Positions 35,343-44,261 of a stretch of 64,000 bases of DNA are shown in pieces. The stretch lies in assembly GCF_014932895.1 (NCBI RefSeq), contig NZ_JACYOF010000002.1:682001-746000 (forward strand), written 5' to 3'. The notes under the pieces were generated by a model. It was given only the letters and a program-made list of their open reading frames with translations. It had not been told where the DNA came from and ran no database searches. The translations under genes were made by a program, and so were the position numbers. The DNA comes from Bacillus thuringiensis (lineage in GTDB: Bacteria; Bacillota; Bacilli; Bacillales; Bacillaceae_G). Each line of letters opens with the position of its first letter. The stretch's first letter is position 1.

Positions 35343-36072
35343 ATTGATCTCCCTTCAATAACTCCTTCGTTTTCTGAATTAACATCTCTTGAAACGCTTT
35401 ATTCTTTCCTAAATACGGACTTATTTTTATCTCTTCCAACTCATATTGACGCACTTCTTTCTCAATATGTTTCATAAGTAAGCCTGTAAATAATAAGTAC
35501 GGTAGCACAATGATACACTCTTCTTTTCGTTCTACAACTTCCTTCAACTTCTGCTCAAATTTCGGCTCCACAGCTGCTAAATAACAAACATCTACTCTTT
35601 TAATTTTCTCTTCGGTTTGAAATAAAGAAACGATCCAATGTATATCTCGTAACACTTCAGGATCACTGCTTCCCCTTGCAACGAGAAGCAGCGTCACTTT
35701 ATCCTTATCTTCCTGCTCGATACCACTTCCGCTATACACCGATTTTATAAGCGCTTCTGATACACCAAACGGATTACCATAAGTCACTTTAATATTTGGA
35801 TATTGATTATTTAACTTTTCCAATTCAAACGGAATATCTTTCTTCACATGACCTGCTGCTAATAAAAAAACAGGAATTGCGATAATCTCTGTCGCACCAC
35901 GCATCACACATGTACGAAATCCCTCTTCAATAGAGGGATTCGCCAACTCTAAAAAACAAACCTCTTGAATAGCCGCTTCGATACGGCTCATACATGACGT
36001 AATAAATTGAATTGCCTCTTCTTTCGCTGCCCTCAAACGACTTCCATGACATATATATAAGATGGCTTTCAT
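35317..36072 (-). CDS. sirB: sirohydrochlorin ferrochelatase SirB
   Basis: A 251-residue CbiX/SirB-type chelatase inserting iron into sirohydrochlorin. Visible are the N-terminal CHGSRLRAAKEEA with the metal-binding histidine, FLLAAGHVKKDIP in the first half and the internal duplication with LVARGSSDPEV in the second. Ends inside sirC and starts 1 bp after cobA. Confidence 0.92.
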   Translation of the reverse strand: MKAILYICHGSRLRAAKEEAIQFITSCMSRIEAAIQEVCFLELANPSIEEGFRTCVMRGATEIIAIPVFLLAAGHVKKDIPFELEKLNNQYPNIKVTYGNPFGVSEALIKSVYSGSGIEQEDKDKVTLLLVARGSSDPEVLRDIHWIVSLFQTEEKIKRVDVCYLAAVEPKFEQKLKEVVERKEECIIVLPYLLFTGLLMKHIEKEVRQYELEEIKISPYLGKNKAFQEMLIQKTKELLKGDQYVSTYSAN

Positions 36073-36073
36073 T

Positions 36074-36853
36074 TTATAACACTCCGCTTACTTGATAAGT
36101 CTGTTCCGTTTGTTTTTCAAACCAATGGATTTTCTCCCTAAAACGGACAACTTCTCCAATTACAATCATGCTCGGATTTTGAATTTGTTCTTTTTTCGCA
36201 ACATCTACAATTGTCCCTAACGTCCCGACAACTGTGCGCTGCATAGACGTCGTTCCCCGCTCAATAATAGCAGCAGGGGTACTTTTATCTTTTCCATGCT
36301 TCATAAGTTGTTCACATATGTAGGGTAAATTACTAACCCCCATATATACCGCTAAAGTCTCTACACCTCTCGCTAAATTTTCCCACTTCACTTCCTCTTC
36401 AGCACCTTCTTTCCTATGTCCTGTCACAATAGCAAAACTCGCACTTGCATCACGATGTGTTACTGGAATGCCAGCATAAGCAGGTGCGGCTATTCCAGCT
36501 GAAATACCAGGAACGATTTCAAATGGTACACCTTGCTTTGCTAACGCTTCAGCTTCTTCCCCCCCTCTGCCAAATACAAATGGATCCCCGCCCTTTAGCC
36601 TTGTTACAACTTTTCCTTTTTTCGCATATTTAATAAGAAACGTGTTAATTGTCTCTTGCTTCATCGTGTGATAATTCGGGAGTTTTCCGCAATAAATTAA
36701 ATCCGCTTCAAGCTTTGCATATGAAAACAACTCTTTATTCACGAGACGATCGTATAAAATAACATCTGCCTTCTCGATACATTTCAACCCTTTAACAGTG
36801 ATCAAATCTGGATCGCCAGGACCCGCTCCAACGATATAAACCTTCCCCATCAT
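36074..36853 (-). CDS. cobA: uroporphyrinogen-III C-methyltransferase
   Basis: A 259-residue SUMT (CobA/YlnD type) that methylates uroporphyrinogen III to precorrin-2. Signature VGAGPGDPDLITVKG at the N-terminus and RLKGGDPFVFGRGGEEA in the first half. With SirB and SirC it makes the siroheme needed by the sulfite reductase encoded upstream in the same operon. Confidence 0.95.
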   Translation of the reverse strand: MMGKVYIVGAGPGDPDLITVKGLKCIEKADVILYDRLVNKELFSYAKLEADLIYCGKLPNYHTMKQETINTFLIKYAKKGKVVTRLKGGDPFVFGRGGEEAEALAKQGVPFEIVPGISAGIAAPAYAGIPVTHRDASASFAIVTGHRKEGAEEEVKWENLARGVETLAVYMGVSNLPYICEQLMKHGKDKSTPAAIIERGTTSMQRTVVGTLGTIVDVAKKEQIQNPSMIVIGEVVRFREKIHWFEKQTEQTYQVSGVL

Positions 36854-36879
36854 CTCTCCTCATTTCTACTATTAAAGTG

Positions 36880-36912
36880 AAACTTCCATCCTTATATACG
36901 AATGGAAGTTTT
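36880..36912 (-). other. hairpin in the gap between the DUF3906 gene and cobA
   Basis: AAAACTTCCATTC / GATGGAAGTTT forms a stem on the minus strand and is followed by CACTTTAAT rather than a T tract. The GTTTCACTTTA on its 3' side matches the tail of bcr1, so it may be an eroded bcr1 end. A full terminator here would cut siroheme genes from the operon. Confidence 0.5.
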
Positions 36913-36935
36913 CATTATTTCGTATTACTTGTTCC

Positions 36936-37136
36936 CTACTCATGAATAACAAATGCCGCACCTTTTCGAATCTTCTTTTTTTCAAATAAGGAAATCTCCT
37001 TTACTTCTGGCAACGGTAAAAAATGCTTTTCAAGCTCAATCTCCGCAAGCTTAAATGCCTGTTCTTCACTCTGAGCAACAACAACAATTGGAACAATATT
37101 ATTCACTAATACAGCTTCAAACCGATATAAATCCAT
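36936..37136 (-). CDS. DUF3906 family protein
   Basis: A 66-residue protein beginning MDLYRFEAVLVNNIVPIVVV, a short alpha/beta protein of the DUF3906 type. It lies between the sulfite reductase gene (10 bp away) and the siroheme genes, which suggests an accessory role in sulfite reduction or siroheme delivery. No activity is known. Confidence 0.8.
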   Translation of the reverse strand: MDLYRFEAVLVNNIVPIVVVAQSEEQAFKLAEIELEKHFLPLPEVKEISLFEKKKIRKGAAFVIHE

Positions 37137-37146
37137 ATTCCCCCTC

Positions 37147-38769
37147 CTAAGACGCCATTACTTCTTCTAACACGCTATTTAACGCTATTTGTAGTGTCTC
37201 TACACCAACGCGGCCAACAAAATCATAAAACGTTTCGGCTGGTAACTTATTTTCTTTAAAATAACTTATAAATGACGCAAGCACCTCCGGTAGATCTTCA
37301 CCATCTATTTTCCCTTTTAACTTTTGATTATAGGCACCGCCATCTAACAATGTTCCACCTACATATATTTCAAATGCTTCAACAATCCCTTTTTCCTTCG
37401 TTTTCATTTTTACCCCTTGTAACCCAATGTCAGCAATTTGACGTTGACCACATGAATTCGGGCATCCTACCATATGAATTCGAACTGGAACATCGAGTGC
37501 AATTTGTGTATCTAAGTATTCTGCAATTTTCCGTAATCTTTCTTTCGTTTCTACTAGAGCAAGATTGCAATATTCAATACCAGTACATGAAACCGCATGA
37601 CCGATAAATGATTTCGGACTTGCAGATATTGCTTCAAACAACGGTTCACTTAATAAACCTGTTACATTTTCTGGCGGAACATTCGGAATAATAAAGTTTT
37701 GTGAGTTACATGTACGAATTTGTCCATTTCCATACTGCTTTGCAATTCTTGCAATCTCAAACATTTCTTCTGCATGTAAACGCCCTACGGGCACGTTAAA
37801 ACCAACATATTTTAGGCCCTCTTGTTTTTGATCTTGAACACCATAAAAATAGCCTGCATTCCACCCTTTGAGCGCACTTTCCCCTTTACTTTGTAATGGT
37901 CCTGTATACGCTAGTAATTTCTCTTTAAATTTCTCTGCTCCCCAGTCTGCAACAAGAAATTTCAAACGAGCTAAATGACGTTTTTCGCGATATCCAAAAT
38001 CACGGAATATCGTAGCAATCCCAATCGCTACCGCCTTCACTTCTTCTGGTAAAACGAACACATCTAATTCATCAGCTAAATATGGACGGGCTGATAATCC
38101 ACCGCCTACTTTTATATGAAAACCAACTTTTTTCTCACCATCTATTTCTTTCGTAGCAGGTGTAAATGCAACACAGTTAATCTCTGCGTTTGCTGAGTTA
38201 TAAACGTTAGAACTAATAGACATTTTAAATTTACGTGGTAAATTAGAAAACTCTTCATTATGTTGGAAATAGTCATATACCTCTTTCACAATATGCGTTG
38301 TATCAAACAGTTCATTCGCATCAATTCCAGCAAGTGGATTACCTGTAATATTACGTGTTATATCACCACACGCCCCTGCTGAAGATAACCCAACTCTTGC
38401 TAATCTTTTAAAAATATCTGGAATTTGCTGAATTTCTAACCAGTGAAACTGTATCGCCTGTCTTGTCGTAATATCTATTACATCACGTCCATAATCCTCA
38501 GCGATGGAAGCAAGCACTTCTGCCTGCGCATTTGTAATAATCCCTGAAGGAATATTTACACGCATCATAAAATAGCCAGCTTCTTTCGGTCTTTGCAAAT
38601 ACAACCCTGCCCATTTAAATGCGTCCCACTCTTCTTTCGGAATAGATTGGAATCCATTTTCCGCATAGTAAGGAATATCATTAAAAATTTCTAAACCATC
38701 TTTTTCTAATTTATTTTTCTCAGTCTGATTTAATTTTTCATTATTAGCCCATACTTTTTCATAACTCAT
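37147..38769 (-). CDS. assimilatory sulfite (nitrite/sulfite) reductase, siroheme [4Fe-4S] type
   Basis: A 540-residue ferredoxin-type nitrite/sulfite reductase. Two ferredoxin-like half domains and two siroheme domains; the cluster ligands are in SCTGIEYCNLA (C-X5-C) and GCPNSCGQ (C-X3-C). Homology covers both nitrite and sulfite reductases; the operon (cysH, sat, cysC, siroheme synthesis) argues for sulfite to sulfide. No flavoprotein subunit is encoded, so electrons presumably come from ferredoxin or flavodoxin. Confidence 0.92.
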   Translation of the reverse strand: MSYEKVWANNEKLNQTEKNKLEKDGLEIFNDIPYYAENGFQSIPKEEWDAFKWAGLYLQRPKEAGYFMMRVNIPSGIITNAQAEVLASIAEDYGRDVIDITTRQAIQFHWLEIQQIPDIFKRLARVGLSSAGACGDITRNITGNPLAGIDANELFDTTHIVKEVYDYFQHNEEFSNLPRKFKMSISSNVYNSANAEINCVAFTPATKEIDGEKKVGFHIKVGGGLSARPYLADELDVFVLPEEVKAVAIGIATIFRDFGYREKRHLARLKFLVADWGAEKFKEKLLAYTGPLQSKGESALKGWNAGYFYGVQDQKQEGLKYVGFNVPVGRLHAEEMFEIARIAKQYGNGQIRTCNSQNFIIPNVPPENVTGLLSEPLFEAISASPKSFIGHAVSCTGIEYCNLALVETKERLRKIAEYLDTQIALDVPVRIHMVGCPNSCGQRQIADIGLQGVKMKTKEKGIVEAFEIYVGGTLLDGGAYNQKLKGKIDGEDLPEVLASFISYFKENKLPAETFYDFVGRVGVETLQIALNSVLEEVMAS

Positions 38770-38781
38770 TTTTAAATCCCC

Positions 38782-39375
38782 CTATATAAAACTGCGCTCT
38801 TGTAAATACTTCACGATTTGTTCTGCACATTCTTCAATAGAATACTTGTGCGTTTCTACAATTAATTCCGCTCGTTCTGGTTCCTCATACGGTGAATCAA
38901 TACCTGTAAACTCTTTAATATCACCTTTTCTCGCCTTTTTATAAAGCCCTTTCGGATCACGTTTCTCGCACTCTTCAATCGGACATTTCACAAACACTTC
39001 AATAAATTCATCCGCCGCTAATAGATCTCTAACTTGTTTTCGATCTACTCGAAATGGTGAAATAAACGCTGTAAGGACGACAGTTCCTTGATCTACAAAT
39101 AGCTTCGCCACTTCACCAATACGTCTTATATTCTCCATACGATCACTCTCAGAAAAACCTAAGTCTTTATTTAAACCGTGGCGAATATTATCCCCATCTA
39201 ACACATAATTTCCAATATTCTTTTCAAATAGTTTACGAGCAACCGCATTCGCTACTGTAGATTTACCCGAAGCTGATAAACCAGTAAACCAAATTACAAA
39301 ACTATGATGCCCATTTTTCACTCTTCTCTCATCTTTTGAAACAGAAGCTGTATGCCAAGTAATATTCGTATCCAT
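38782..39375 (-). CDS. cysC: adenylylsulfate kinase
   Basis: A 197-residue APS kinase with Walker [30 protein letters not shown] and FISPFRVDR motifs. It phosphorylates APS to PAPS. Lies 12 bp behind sat. Its presence together with CysH means the pathway can offer both APS and PAPS to the reductase. Confidence 0.96.
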   Translation of the reverse strand: MDTNITWHTASVSKDERRVKNGHHSFVIWFTGLSASGKSTVANAVARKLFEKNIGNYVLDGDNIRHGLNKDLGFSESDRMENIRRIGEVAKLFVDQGTVVLTAFISPFRVDRKQVRDLLAADEFIEVFVKCPIEECEKRDPKGLYKKARKGDIKEFTGIDSPYEEPERAELIVETHKYSIEECAEQIVKYLQERSFI

Positions 39376-39387
39376 CTCGTTCTCTCC

Positions 39388-40524
39388 CTATTCTGTTACT
39401 ACTTCTTTTTTCAAGCCTTTAATTAACACTTCTACTACCTCTTTACGACTAAATGTACTTGGCGGAATCTCACCATTTCTTAACATTTCTCTTACTTTCG
39501 TACCCGATAAAATGACATGCTCCTCTTTCCCATGCGGACATGTTTTCGTCGAAGCCATCGATTCGCATTTCATGCAGTAAAAACTATGTTCAAAAAATAG
39601 CGGTGTAATTCCTAACTCTTCTACTGTAAAATTCGTAAAGATTTCCTGCGCTTCGTATGTCCCATAATAGTCTCCTACCCCGGCGTGATCACGACCTACA
39701 ATAAAGTGTGTACACCCAAAATTCTTTCTTACTAATGCATGAAATATCGCTTCCCTTGGTCCTGCGTAACGCATTGCTGCAGGAAATACACCTAAAAAGA
39801 CACGATTTTTCGGATAATAGTTTTGAAGCAATACTTCGTAGCTTTCCATCCTTACATCAGCAGGAATATCATCTGACTTTGTTTCCCCAACAAGCGGATT
39901 TAAAAAGAGACCATCTACAATTTCAAGAGCAGATTTTTGAATATACTCATGGGCACGATGTACCGGATTTCTCGTTTGAAATCCGACTACTGTTTTCCAA
40001 CCACGTTTTTTAAATTCATCTCTCGTTTCAATTGGGTCTAAATGATAAGATGGAAATTGCTTATTTTCAAAGCGTTTTATAAGCGTAATAGCTCCTCCAA
40101 CATAAACATCTGGTCGTTCATATAATTTTTTCACCCCTGGATGAGCCTCATCCGTTGTTTTATATACAAGTAACGCTTCTTTTTCTTTATCAGGTGCAAA
40201 AATATCTTCTATTTGAATGACACCATATATATTTCCGTCGTTGACAAGTTTTACTTCCTCTCCAGCTTTCAGTCCCTCTGCTACTTCTTCTGTTACCGGC
40301 AATGTAATCGGTATACTCCATACGCTCCCACCTGCTAGACGAAGCGTTTCTACAACCGAATCATAATCTTTTTTTCCTAAAAAACCAGTAAGGGGACTAT
40401 ATCCCCCTGTCGCTAGCAGTTCTAAATCACTTAACGCAATGTTGTCTAATTCAATTTCTTTTTCAATTTGTGAGACGTCGTATGTCTCATCTACACGGTT
40501 TATTAATTCGTTTATTGTAGTCAT
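39388..40524 (-). CDS. sat: sulfate adenylyltransferase
   Basis: A 378-residue ATP sulfurylase of the monomer/dimer Sat type: [13 protein letters not shown] nucleotide-binding motif, [15 protein letters not shown] and a [16 protein letters not shown] zinc-binding segment. It activates sulfate to APS. Confidence 0.96.
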   Translation of the reverse strand: MTTINELINRVDETYDVSQIEKEIELDNIALSDLELLATGGYSPLTGFLGKKDYDSVVETLRLAGGSVWSIPITLPVTEEVAEGLKAGEEVKLVNDGNIYGVIQIEDIFAPDKEKEALLVYKTTDEAHPGVKKLYERPDVYVGGAITLIKRFENKQFPSYHLDPIETRDEFKKRGWKTVVGFQTRNPVHRAHEYIQKSALEIVDGLFLNPLVGETKSDDIPADVRMESYEVLLQNYYPKNRVFLGVFPAAMRYAGPREAIFHALVRKNFGCTHFIVGRDHAGVGDYYGTYEAQEIFTNFTVEELGITPLFFEHSFYCMKCESMASTKTCPHGKEEHVILSGTKVREMLRNGEIPPSTFSRKEVVEVLIKGLKKEVVTE

Positions 40525-40562
40525 TTTCTATATCCCCTCTTAGCTTTATTTCAAGATTCATC

Positions 40563-41267
40563 TTATTGGTAATGAAGACCGCATTCGGTTTTCATTTTCC
40601 CTGCCCATCTACCATCTCTTGAATCACCACTGGCTCCTACAGGTAACGTACACTTCTCACACCCGATACTTGGATATCCAATATCATGCAATGGGTTATA
40701 CGGCAAGTTATGTTTATATACATATCGCCACACTTCTTTCCACGTCCAATGGATAAGCGGACAAACTTTAATAGATTGAAAACGATGATCTTGATTTATA
40801 AACTTTGTATGCTTACGCGTTTCTGATTGTTCCCTTCTTAAACCCGATATCCACGCTTTTTCTGCTGCAAGTGATTTTTCTAACGGTAAAATCTTCCTAA
40901 TCTTACAACAGAGATTCGGATTGCTTTCCCATAGTTTCTCACCGTGCAACTTCGCTTGTTCATCAAGTGTAAGTTCTGGCTGTTTTTCTATAATATTTAA
41001 TGAAGGAAATCGTTCTCGTACTTTTTGAATTAATTCATACGTTTCTTGAAAATGAACATTTGTATCCAAAAATACAACTTTAGCAGATGGATTTACTTGG
41101 TTTATAAGATGCAGTAAAACCATGCCTTCCACTCCAAAGCTACACGCGTATACAATTTCATCTTTATATTCTTTATAAGCCCAATTTAATACGGATAGCG
41201 CGCCCTTCGTTTCATCTTTTTCCGAAAATGAAACACGATTTTCTTCCCACATTTCATACGTCAACAT
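40563..41267 (-). CDS. cysH: APS/PAPS reductase
   Basis: A 234-residue thiol-sulfate reductase. The [15 protein letters not shown]-pyrophosphatase-like loop is followed by cluster-type cysteines (NLCCKIRK and GCEKCTLP), which mark the [4Fe-4S] form that can use APS, and by the catalytic ECGLHY near the C-terminus. A G-rich ribosome site precedes ATG 41267. Separated from yezD by an intrinsic terminator. Confidence 0.95.
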   Translation of the reverse strand: MLTYEMWEENRVSFSEKDETKGALSVLNWAYKEYKDEIVYACSFGVEGMVLLHLINQVNPSAKVVFLDTNVHFQETYELIQKVRERFPSLNIIEKQPELTLDEQAKLHGEKLWESNPNLCCKIRKILPLEKSLAAEKAWISGLRREQSETRKHTKFINQDHRFQSIKVCPLIHWTWKEVWRYVYKHNLPYNPLHDIGYPSIGCEKCTLPVGASGDSRDGRWAGKMKTECGLHYQ

Positions 41268-41287
41268 GTTTCTTCCCCCTGTAAAAG

Positions 41288-41330
41288 CAAAAAAGCGGTT
41301 TTAACCTAATAAAATAGGTTAAAACCGCCT
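41288..41330 (-). terminator. intrinsic terminator between yezD and cysH
   Basis: Perfect 14-bp stem GCGGTTTTAACCTA / TAGGTTAAAACCGC with a 6-nt loop; on the minus strand it is followed by TTTTTTGCTTTT. It stands inside what would otherwise be a single SAM-controlled operon. Confidence 0.92.
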
Positions 41331-41353
41331 CTAGTTTTTCTAGTCAGCGCTTT

Positions 41354-41497
41354 TTACTTTAAACGTACTTTTTCACTTTTCTCTAACTGAATGACTTTTC
41401 CATCTTGCACAACAATTGTAATTGAACCATATTTCATATCAGCAAGCATCGTTTGAATCTTCTCAGATACTTCATCAAAATGTTCCCGTACGCTCAC
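41354..41497 (-). CDS. yezD: YezD family protein (DUF2292)
   Basis: A 47-residue protein with the KYGSITIVVQDGKVIQLEKSEK core of the YezD family, cut here into a helix plus beta hairpin. GTG 41497 is the likely start: a run of seven G (41512-41506) is 8 nt upstream. The longer frame from 41542 starts within the riboswitch terminator stem and is rejected. It is the first gene behind the SAM riboswitch; the function of the family is unknown, but it recurs beside sulfur assimilation genes. Confidence 0.82.
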   Translation of the reverse strand: MSVREHFDEVSEKIQTMLADMKYGSITIVVQDGKVIQLEKSEKVRLK

Positions 41498-41522
41498 GCG
41501 AACAGCCCCCCCTTTTTTATTC

Positions 41523-41680
41523 ATAAAAAAAATCTTTCCCATTTCGAAAAGACTGTTCGGTAATATATTTTACCTTATCTTTCAAAATGGATTCCATTTT
41601 GCTGGATTTAGCACCTTGCTTTCTATAAGCAGGTTGCCGAGCTTCGTAGGGCCAGTTCCCTCCGCTTCTCTTGATAAGCT
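41523..41680 (-). promoter_or_regulatory. SAM-I riboswitch (S-box) of the sulfate assimilation operon
   Basis: On the minus strand CTTATCAAGAGAAGCGGAGG, GAACTGGCCCTACGAAGCTC, GGCAACC, GGTGCTAAATCCAGC and the closing AAAGATAAGG reproduce the S-box aptamer (41680-41574). The terminator GTCTTTTC / GGGAAAGAT with eight T residues lies at 41551-41523. It makes yezD, and by readthrough the cys operon, responsive to SAM. Confidence 0.95.
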
Positions 41681-41690
41681 TTGTATTTGT

Positions 41691-41718
41691 ATTTTATCAC
41701 AATTCTGATTTTTTTCAA
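41691..41718 (-). promoter_or_regulatory. promoter of the SAM riboswitch transcript
   Basis: On the minus strand TTGAAA (41718-41713), a 16-bp spacer, TAAAAT (41696-41691). Start expected near 41684, just before the aptamer. Confidence 0.65.
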
Positions 41719-41746
41719 TCCTAGTTTTCCGATATATTTTAATTAT

Positions 41747-41807
41747 TTTATTTCCCCCCCGCTATTTGCGGGCAGTAAAACCCCTACTGATTATAGTTTC
41801 ACTTTAT
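41747..41807 (+). repeat. internally deleted bcr1 repeat
   Basis: TTTAT at both ends, the CCCGCTATTTGCGGGCAGTAAA head joined directly to CCCCTACTGATTATAG and the TTTCACTTTAT tail: 61 bp instead of about 155 bp. It lies between lysA's terminator and the riboswitch promoter. Confidence 0.88.
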
Positions 41808-41809
41808 AA

Positions 41810-41842
41810 AAAAGGAATTGCCCATCCGAGCAACTCCTTTTC
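41810..41842 (-). terminator. terminator of lysA
   Basis: On the minus strand AAGGAGTTGC / GCAATTCCTT followed by TTTT, just behind the lysA stop codon. Confidence 0.88.
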
Positions 41843-41847
41843 CTTAT

Positions 41848-43164
41848 TTAAGCAAGCTCTTTAATACGTATGCGATCGTTCCCAATAATATTTTCATATG
41901 TTTCGCGCTCTACAACAATTTGCGATGTTCCGCCTTTTGCGAAGACGACAGCTGGTCTTCGAATACGATTATAATTATTCGCCATCGAATACCCATATGC
42001 TCCTGTACAAGAAATCGCTAGTAAATCGGAAGAAGCAACTTTTGGTAGATGAATATCCCAAATTAGCATATCTCCACTCTCACAGCATTTCCCAGCAATT
42101 GAAACGAGTTCCTCATTCTCATCATTCCCTCGATTCGCTAACATTGCTTCATAACGCGCGCTATATAAAGCAGGTCTTAAATTATCTGTCATTCCACCAT
42201 CCACTGATACATATTTCCGAATACCTGGAATATCTTTCACCGATCCGACTGTATAAAGTGTCGTTCCAGCATCACCTACAATACTACGACCTGGTTCAAC
42301 CCATATTTCTGGTAGCGGATATTTACATACTGTAAGTTGTTCTCTCACTGCACTTGTTACAGCTCGCACATATATCTCAAGAGTTAATGGCGTATCTGAC
42401 TCTGTGTAGCGTATTCCGAATCCTCCACCTACATTTAACACTTTCACTACATAGTTCGTTTGCTCTCTCACTTCTTCTAAAAATTGGCGAAGAACCTCAA
42501 TTGCTCGAACAAAACCAGCCGTTTCAAATATTTGTGATCCGATATGTGAGTGAATGCCTAACACATTATAATTTGATTTTTGTAAAGCAAGCCCAATTGC
42601 CTGCATCGCTTGACCATTTGAAACGCCAAATCCAAATTTTGAATCCTCTTGGCCTGTTGTAATATATTCGTGCGTGTGCGCCTCTACTCCAGGCGTTACA
42701 CGAATTAATATGTTCACAAATTTCCCATGTTGCACTGCTAAATCGTGTAAAACTTCTAGTTCAAAGAAATTATCTACTACAAAACAACCGATATTCGCCT
42801 GAAGAGCCATCACTATCTCTTCTTCTGTTTTATTATTTCCATGAAAATGAATACGTGATGCTGGAAATCCTGCTTGGAGCGCAGTATATAATTCTCCTCC
42901 AGAAACAACATCTAATGACATATTCTCTTCACGAGCTACTCGGCACATCTCCATGCACAAGAACGCCTTGCTTGCATATGCTACTTGATAAGAGAAACCA
43001 CTTTCTTTAAAAGCACGATGAAACGCACGACATTTTCCTCGAATAGACTCTTCATCGTATACATAAAGTGGTGTTCCGTATTGTTTTGCTAGCTGCGTCG
43101 TATCGCACCCTCCAATTTCTAAGTGTCCTTGCCCATTGATTCGGCTTGTGCCGTGTAAATACAT
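41848..43164 (-). CDS. lysA: diaminopimelate decarboxylase
   Basis: A 438-residue PLP enzyme of fold III that converts meso-diaminopimelate to L-lysine. The PLP lysine is Lys66 in AYASKAF; also HFHGNNKTEEE, GIHSHIGSQIF, EPGRSIVGDAGTTLY and the C-terminal CESGDMLIWD are visible. ATG 43164 is preceded by agggagga; the ORF extends 11 codons further without a site. Controlled by the lysine riboswitch upstream. Confidence 0.96.
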   Translation of the reverse strand: MYLHGTSRINGQGHLEIGGCDTTQLAKQYGTPLYVYDEESIRGKCRAFHRAFKESGFSYQVAYASKAFLCMEMCRVAREENMSLDVVSGGELYTALQAGFPASRIHFHGNNKTEEEIVMALQANIGCFVVDNFFELEVLHDLAVQHGKFVNILIRVTPGVEAHTHEYITTGQEDSKFGFGVSNGQAMQAIGLALQKSNYNVLGIHSHIGSQIFETAGFVRAIEVLRQFLEEVREQTNYVVKVLNVGGGFGIRYTESDTPLTLEIYVRAVTSAVREQLTVCKYPLPEIWVEPGRSIVGDAGTTLYTVGSVKDIPGIRKYVSVDGGMTDNLRPALYSARYEAMLANRGNDENEELVSIAGKCCESGDMLIWDIHLPKVASSDLLAISCTGAYGYSMANNYNRIRRPAVVFAKGGTSQIVVERETYENIIGNDRIRIKELA

Positions 43165-43238
43165 TTGAATTCCTCCCTTATTTCCTCTAAAACTCACAAC
43201 CCCAATCTTCTATTCATTGCAGCACGCTTTTAGATAGA

Positions 43239-43540
43239 CAAAAAACGCGCGGAACAATGTTCACACGCGTTTCTTATTAGGAAAAATATATATTGAAAAA
43301 ATAAACAAGTTGTTATCTTCTCAAATAAGAAACCGCATCAACATCTCCAAATAGCTCTCCATAAAATAAATCTTATGACAGTACTACATTTATTCAATGC
43401 AGTCCCAATATATGAATAAGGTGGTCATTCTTATATTTCGGCAATAGTCCCTTTCAACCTATGATCACAGATTCCACTAAATCTCCCATAGCTTACTCTT
43501 TCCTATCGCGGCCTCTACCTTTGAGAGTAGATGAGGTAAG
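43239..43540 (-). promoter_or_regulatory. lysine riboswitch (L-box) before lysA
   Basis: The minus strand shows the conserved lysine aptamer blocks in order: AAAGGTAGAGGCCGCGA, AGAGTA, GTGGAATCTGTGATCATAGG, TTGAAAGGGACTATTGCCGA, GGGACTGCATTGAATAAATG, CTGTCATAAGA and TGGAGAGCTATTTGGAGATG (about 43540-43342). A terminator AACGCG...CGCGTT with T tract (43273-43239) follows. A promoter TTGACA (43606-43601), 18 bp, TATTGT (43582-43577) lies upstream. Lysine should terminate lysA transcription. Confidence 0.95.
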
Positions 43541-43614
43541 TCTATTTAATTTTCAAACATCTAATTGTTGCTATTAACAATACCAAAGGACCATTTTATT
43601 TGTCAAACAATTTT

Positions 43615-44010
43615 TTATATTGTTTTTTTACAGTTTAATTTCGTATCATTTGGCAAGCGCTTTACTCCAATCTTTGTTACTTCCCATTCCCCTTCTTCGT
43701 TATTAAACGTAATTGTTACTTTCTCAAACGGTGGAGCAATTTTCCCACCAACTCGTTCATACTTCGTTACTTCGATAACCGCTTGAAATAAATATGTACC
43801 ACTATATACTTTTTTTAAGCTAATAATTTTAGGACATTCATAAGGTTTCAAGCTCCCATACTGCTTTTCAATTGCTTTATTTATTTTTGGAAATAAAATA
43901 GAATAAATCGCGTCCTCCATGAGCGGTACGTCATACTGAGCTACCGACACACTCGGTGAAGCAAAAAACATAAAACTACTGCACACTATAAAATATAATA
44001 ATTTTCGCAT
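43615..44010 (-). CDS. secreted DUF3888 family protein
   Basis: A 131-residue protein with a signal peptide (cleavage near VSVAQ) and the pattern YDVPLMEDAIYSILFPKINK of DUF3888 proteins, which are frequent in the B. cereus group. Role unknown. It is upstream of the lysine riboswitch promoter on the same strand; no clear terminator lies between. Confidence 0.82.
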   Translation of the reverse strand: MRKLLYFIVCSSFMFFASPSVSVAQYDVPLMEDAIYSILFPKINKAIEKQYGSLKPYECPKIISLKKVYSGTYLFQAVIEVTKYERVGGKIAPPFEKVTITFNNEEGEWEVTKIGVKRLPNDTKLNCKKTI

Positions 44011-44261
44011 TATAACCTCCGTATCATTACACGATACTTTCTTTGCACGATACTAATCATACATAGAAATTCCATTTTATTGTCTCCCACTACTCTTTTT
44101 CTACTCAATTATTATAAAAAAGTCCACAACTCTCTTTTATTTTCGTATAATGATACTCATAGTATAATAATCATATTAGTACAGGACTGTTCGTATATAT
44201 AAAGTAAGGAGCTAATCAAACAGGCTCACAAGAACTGTCATGCTTTTTAGGAGAGGAGTAT

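Noticed and set aside
41498-41542. N-terminal extension of yezD to ATG 41542
   Set aside because: The ATG lies inside the riboswitch terminator stem and has no ribosome site; GTG 41497 has a G7 site at the right distance.
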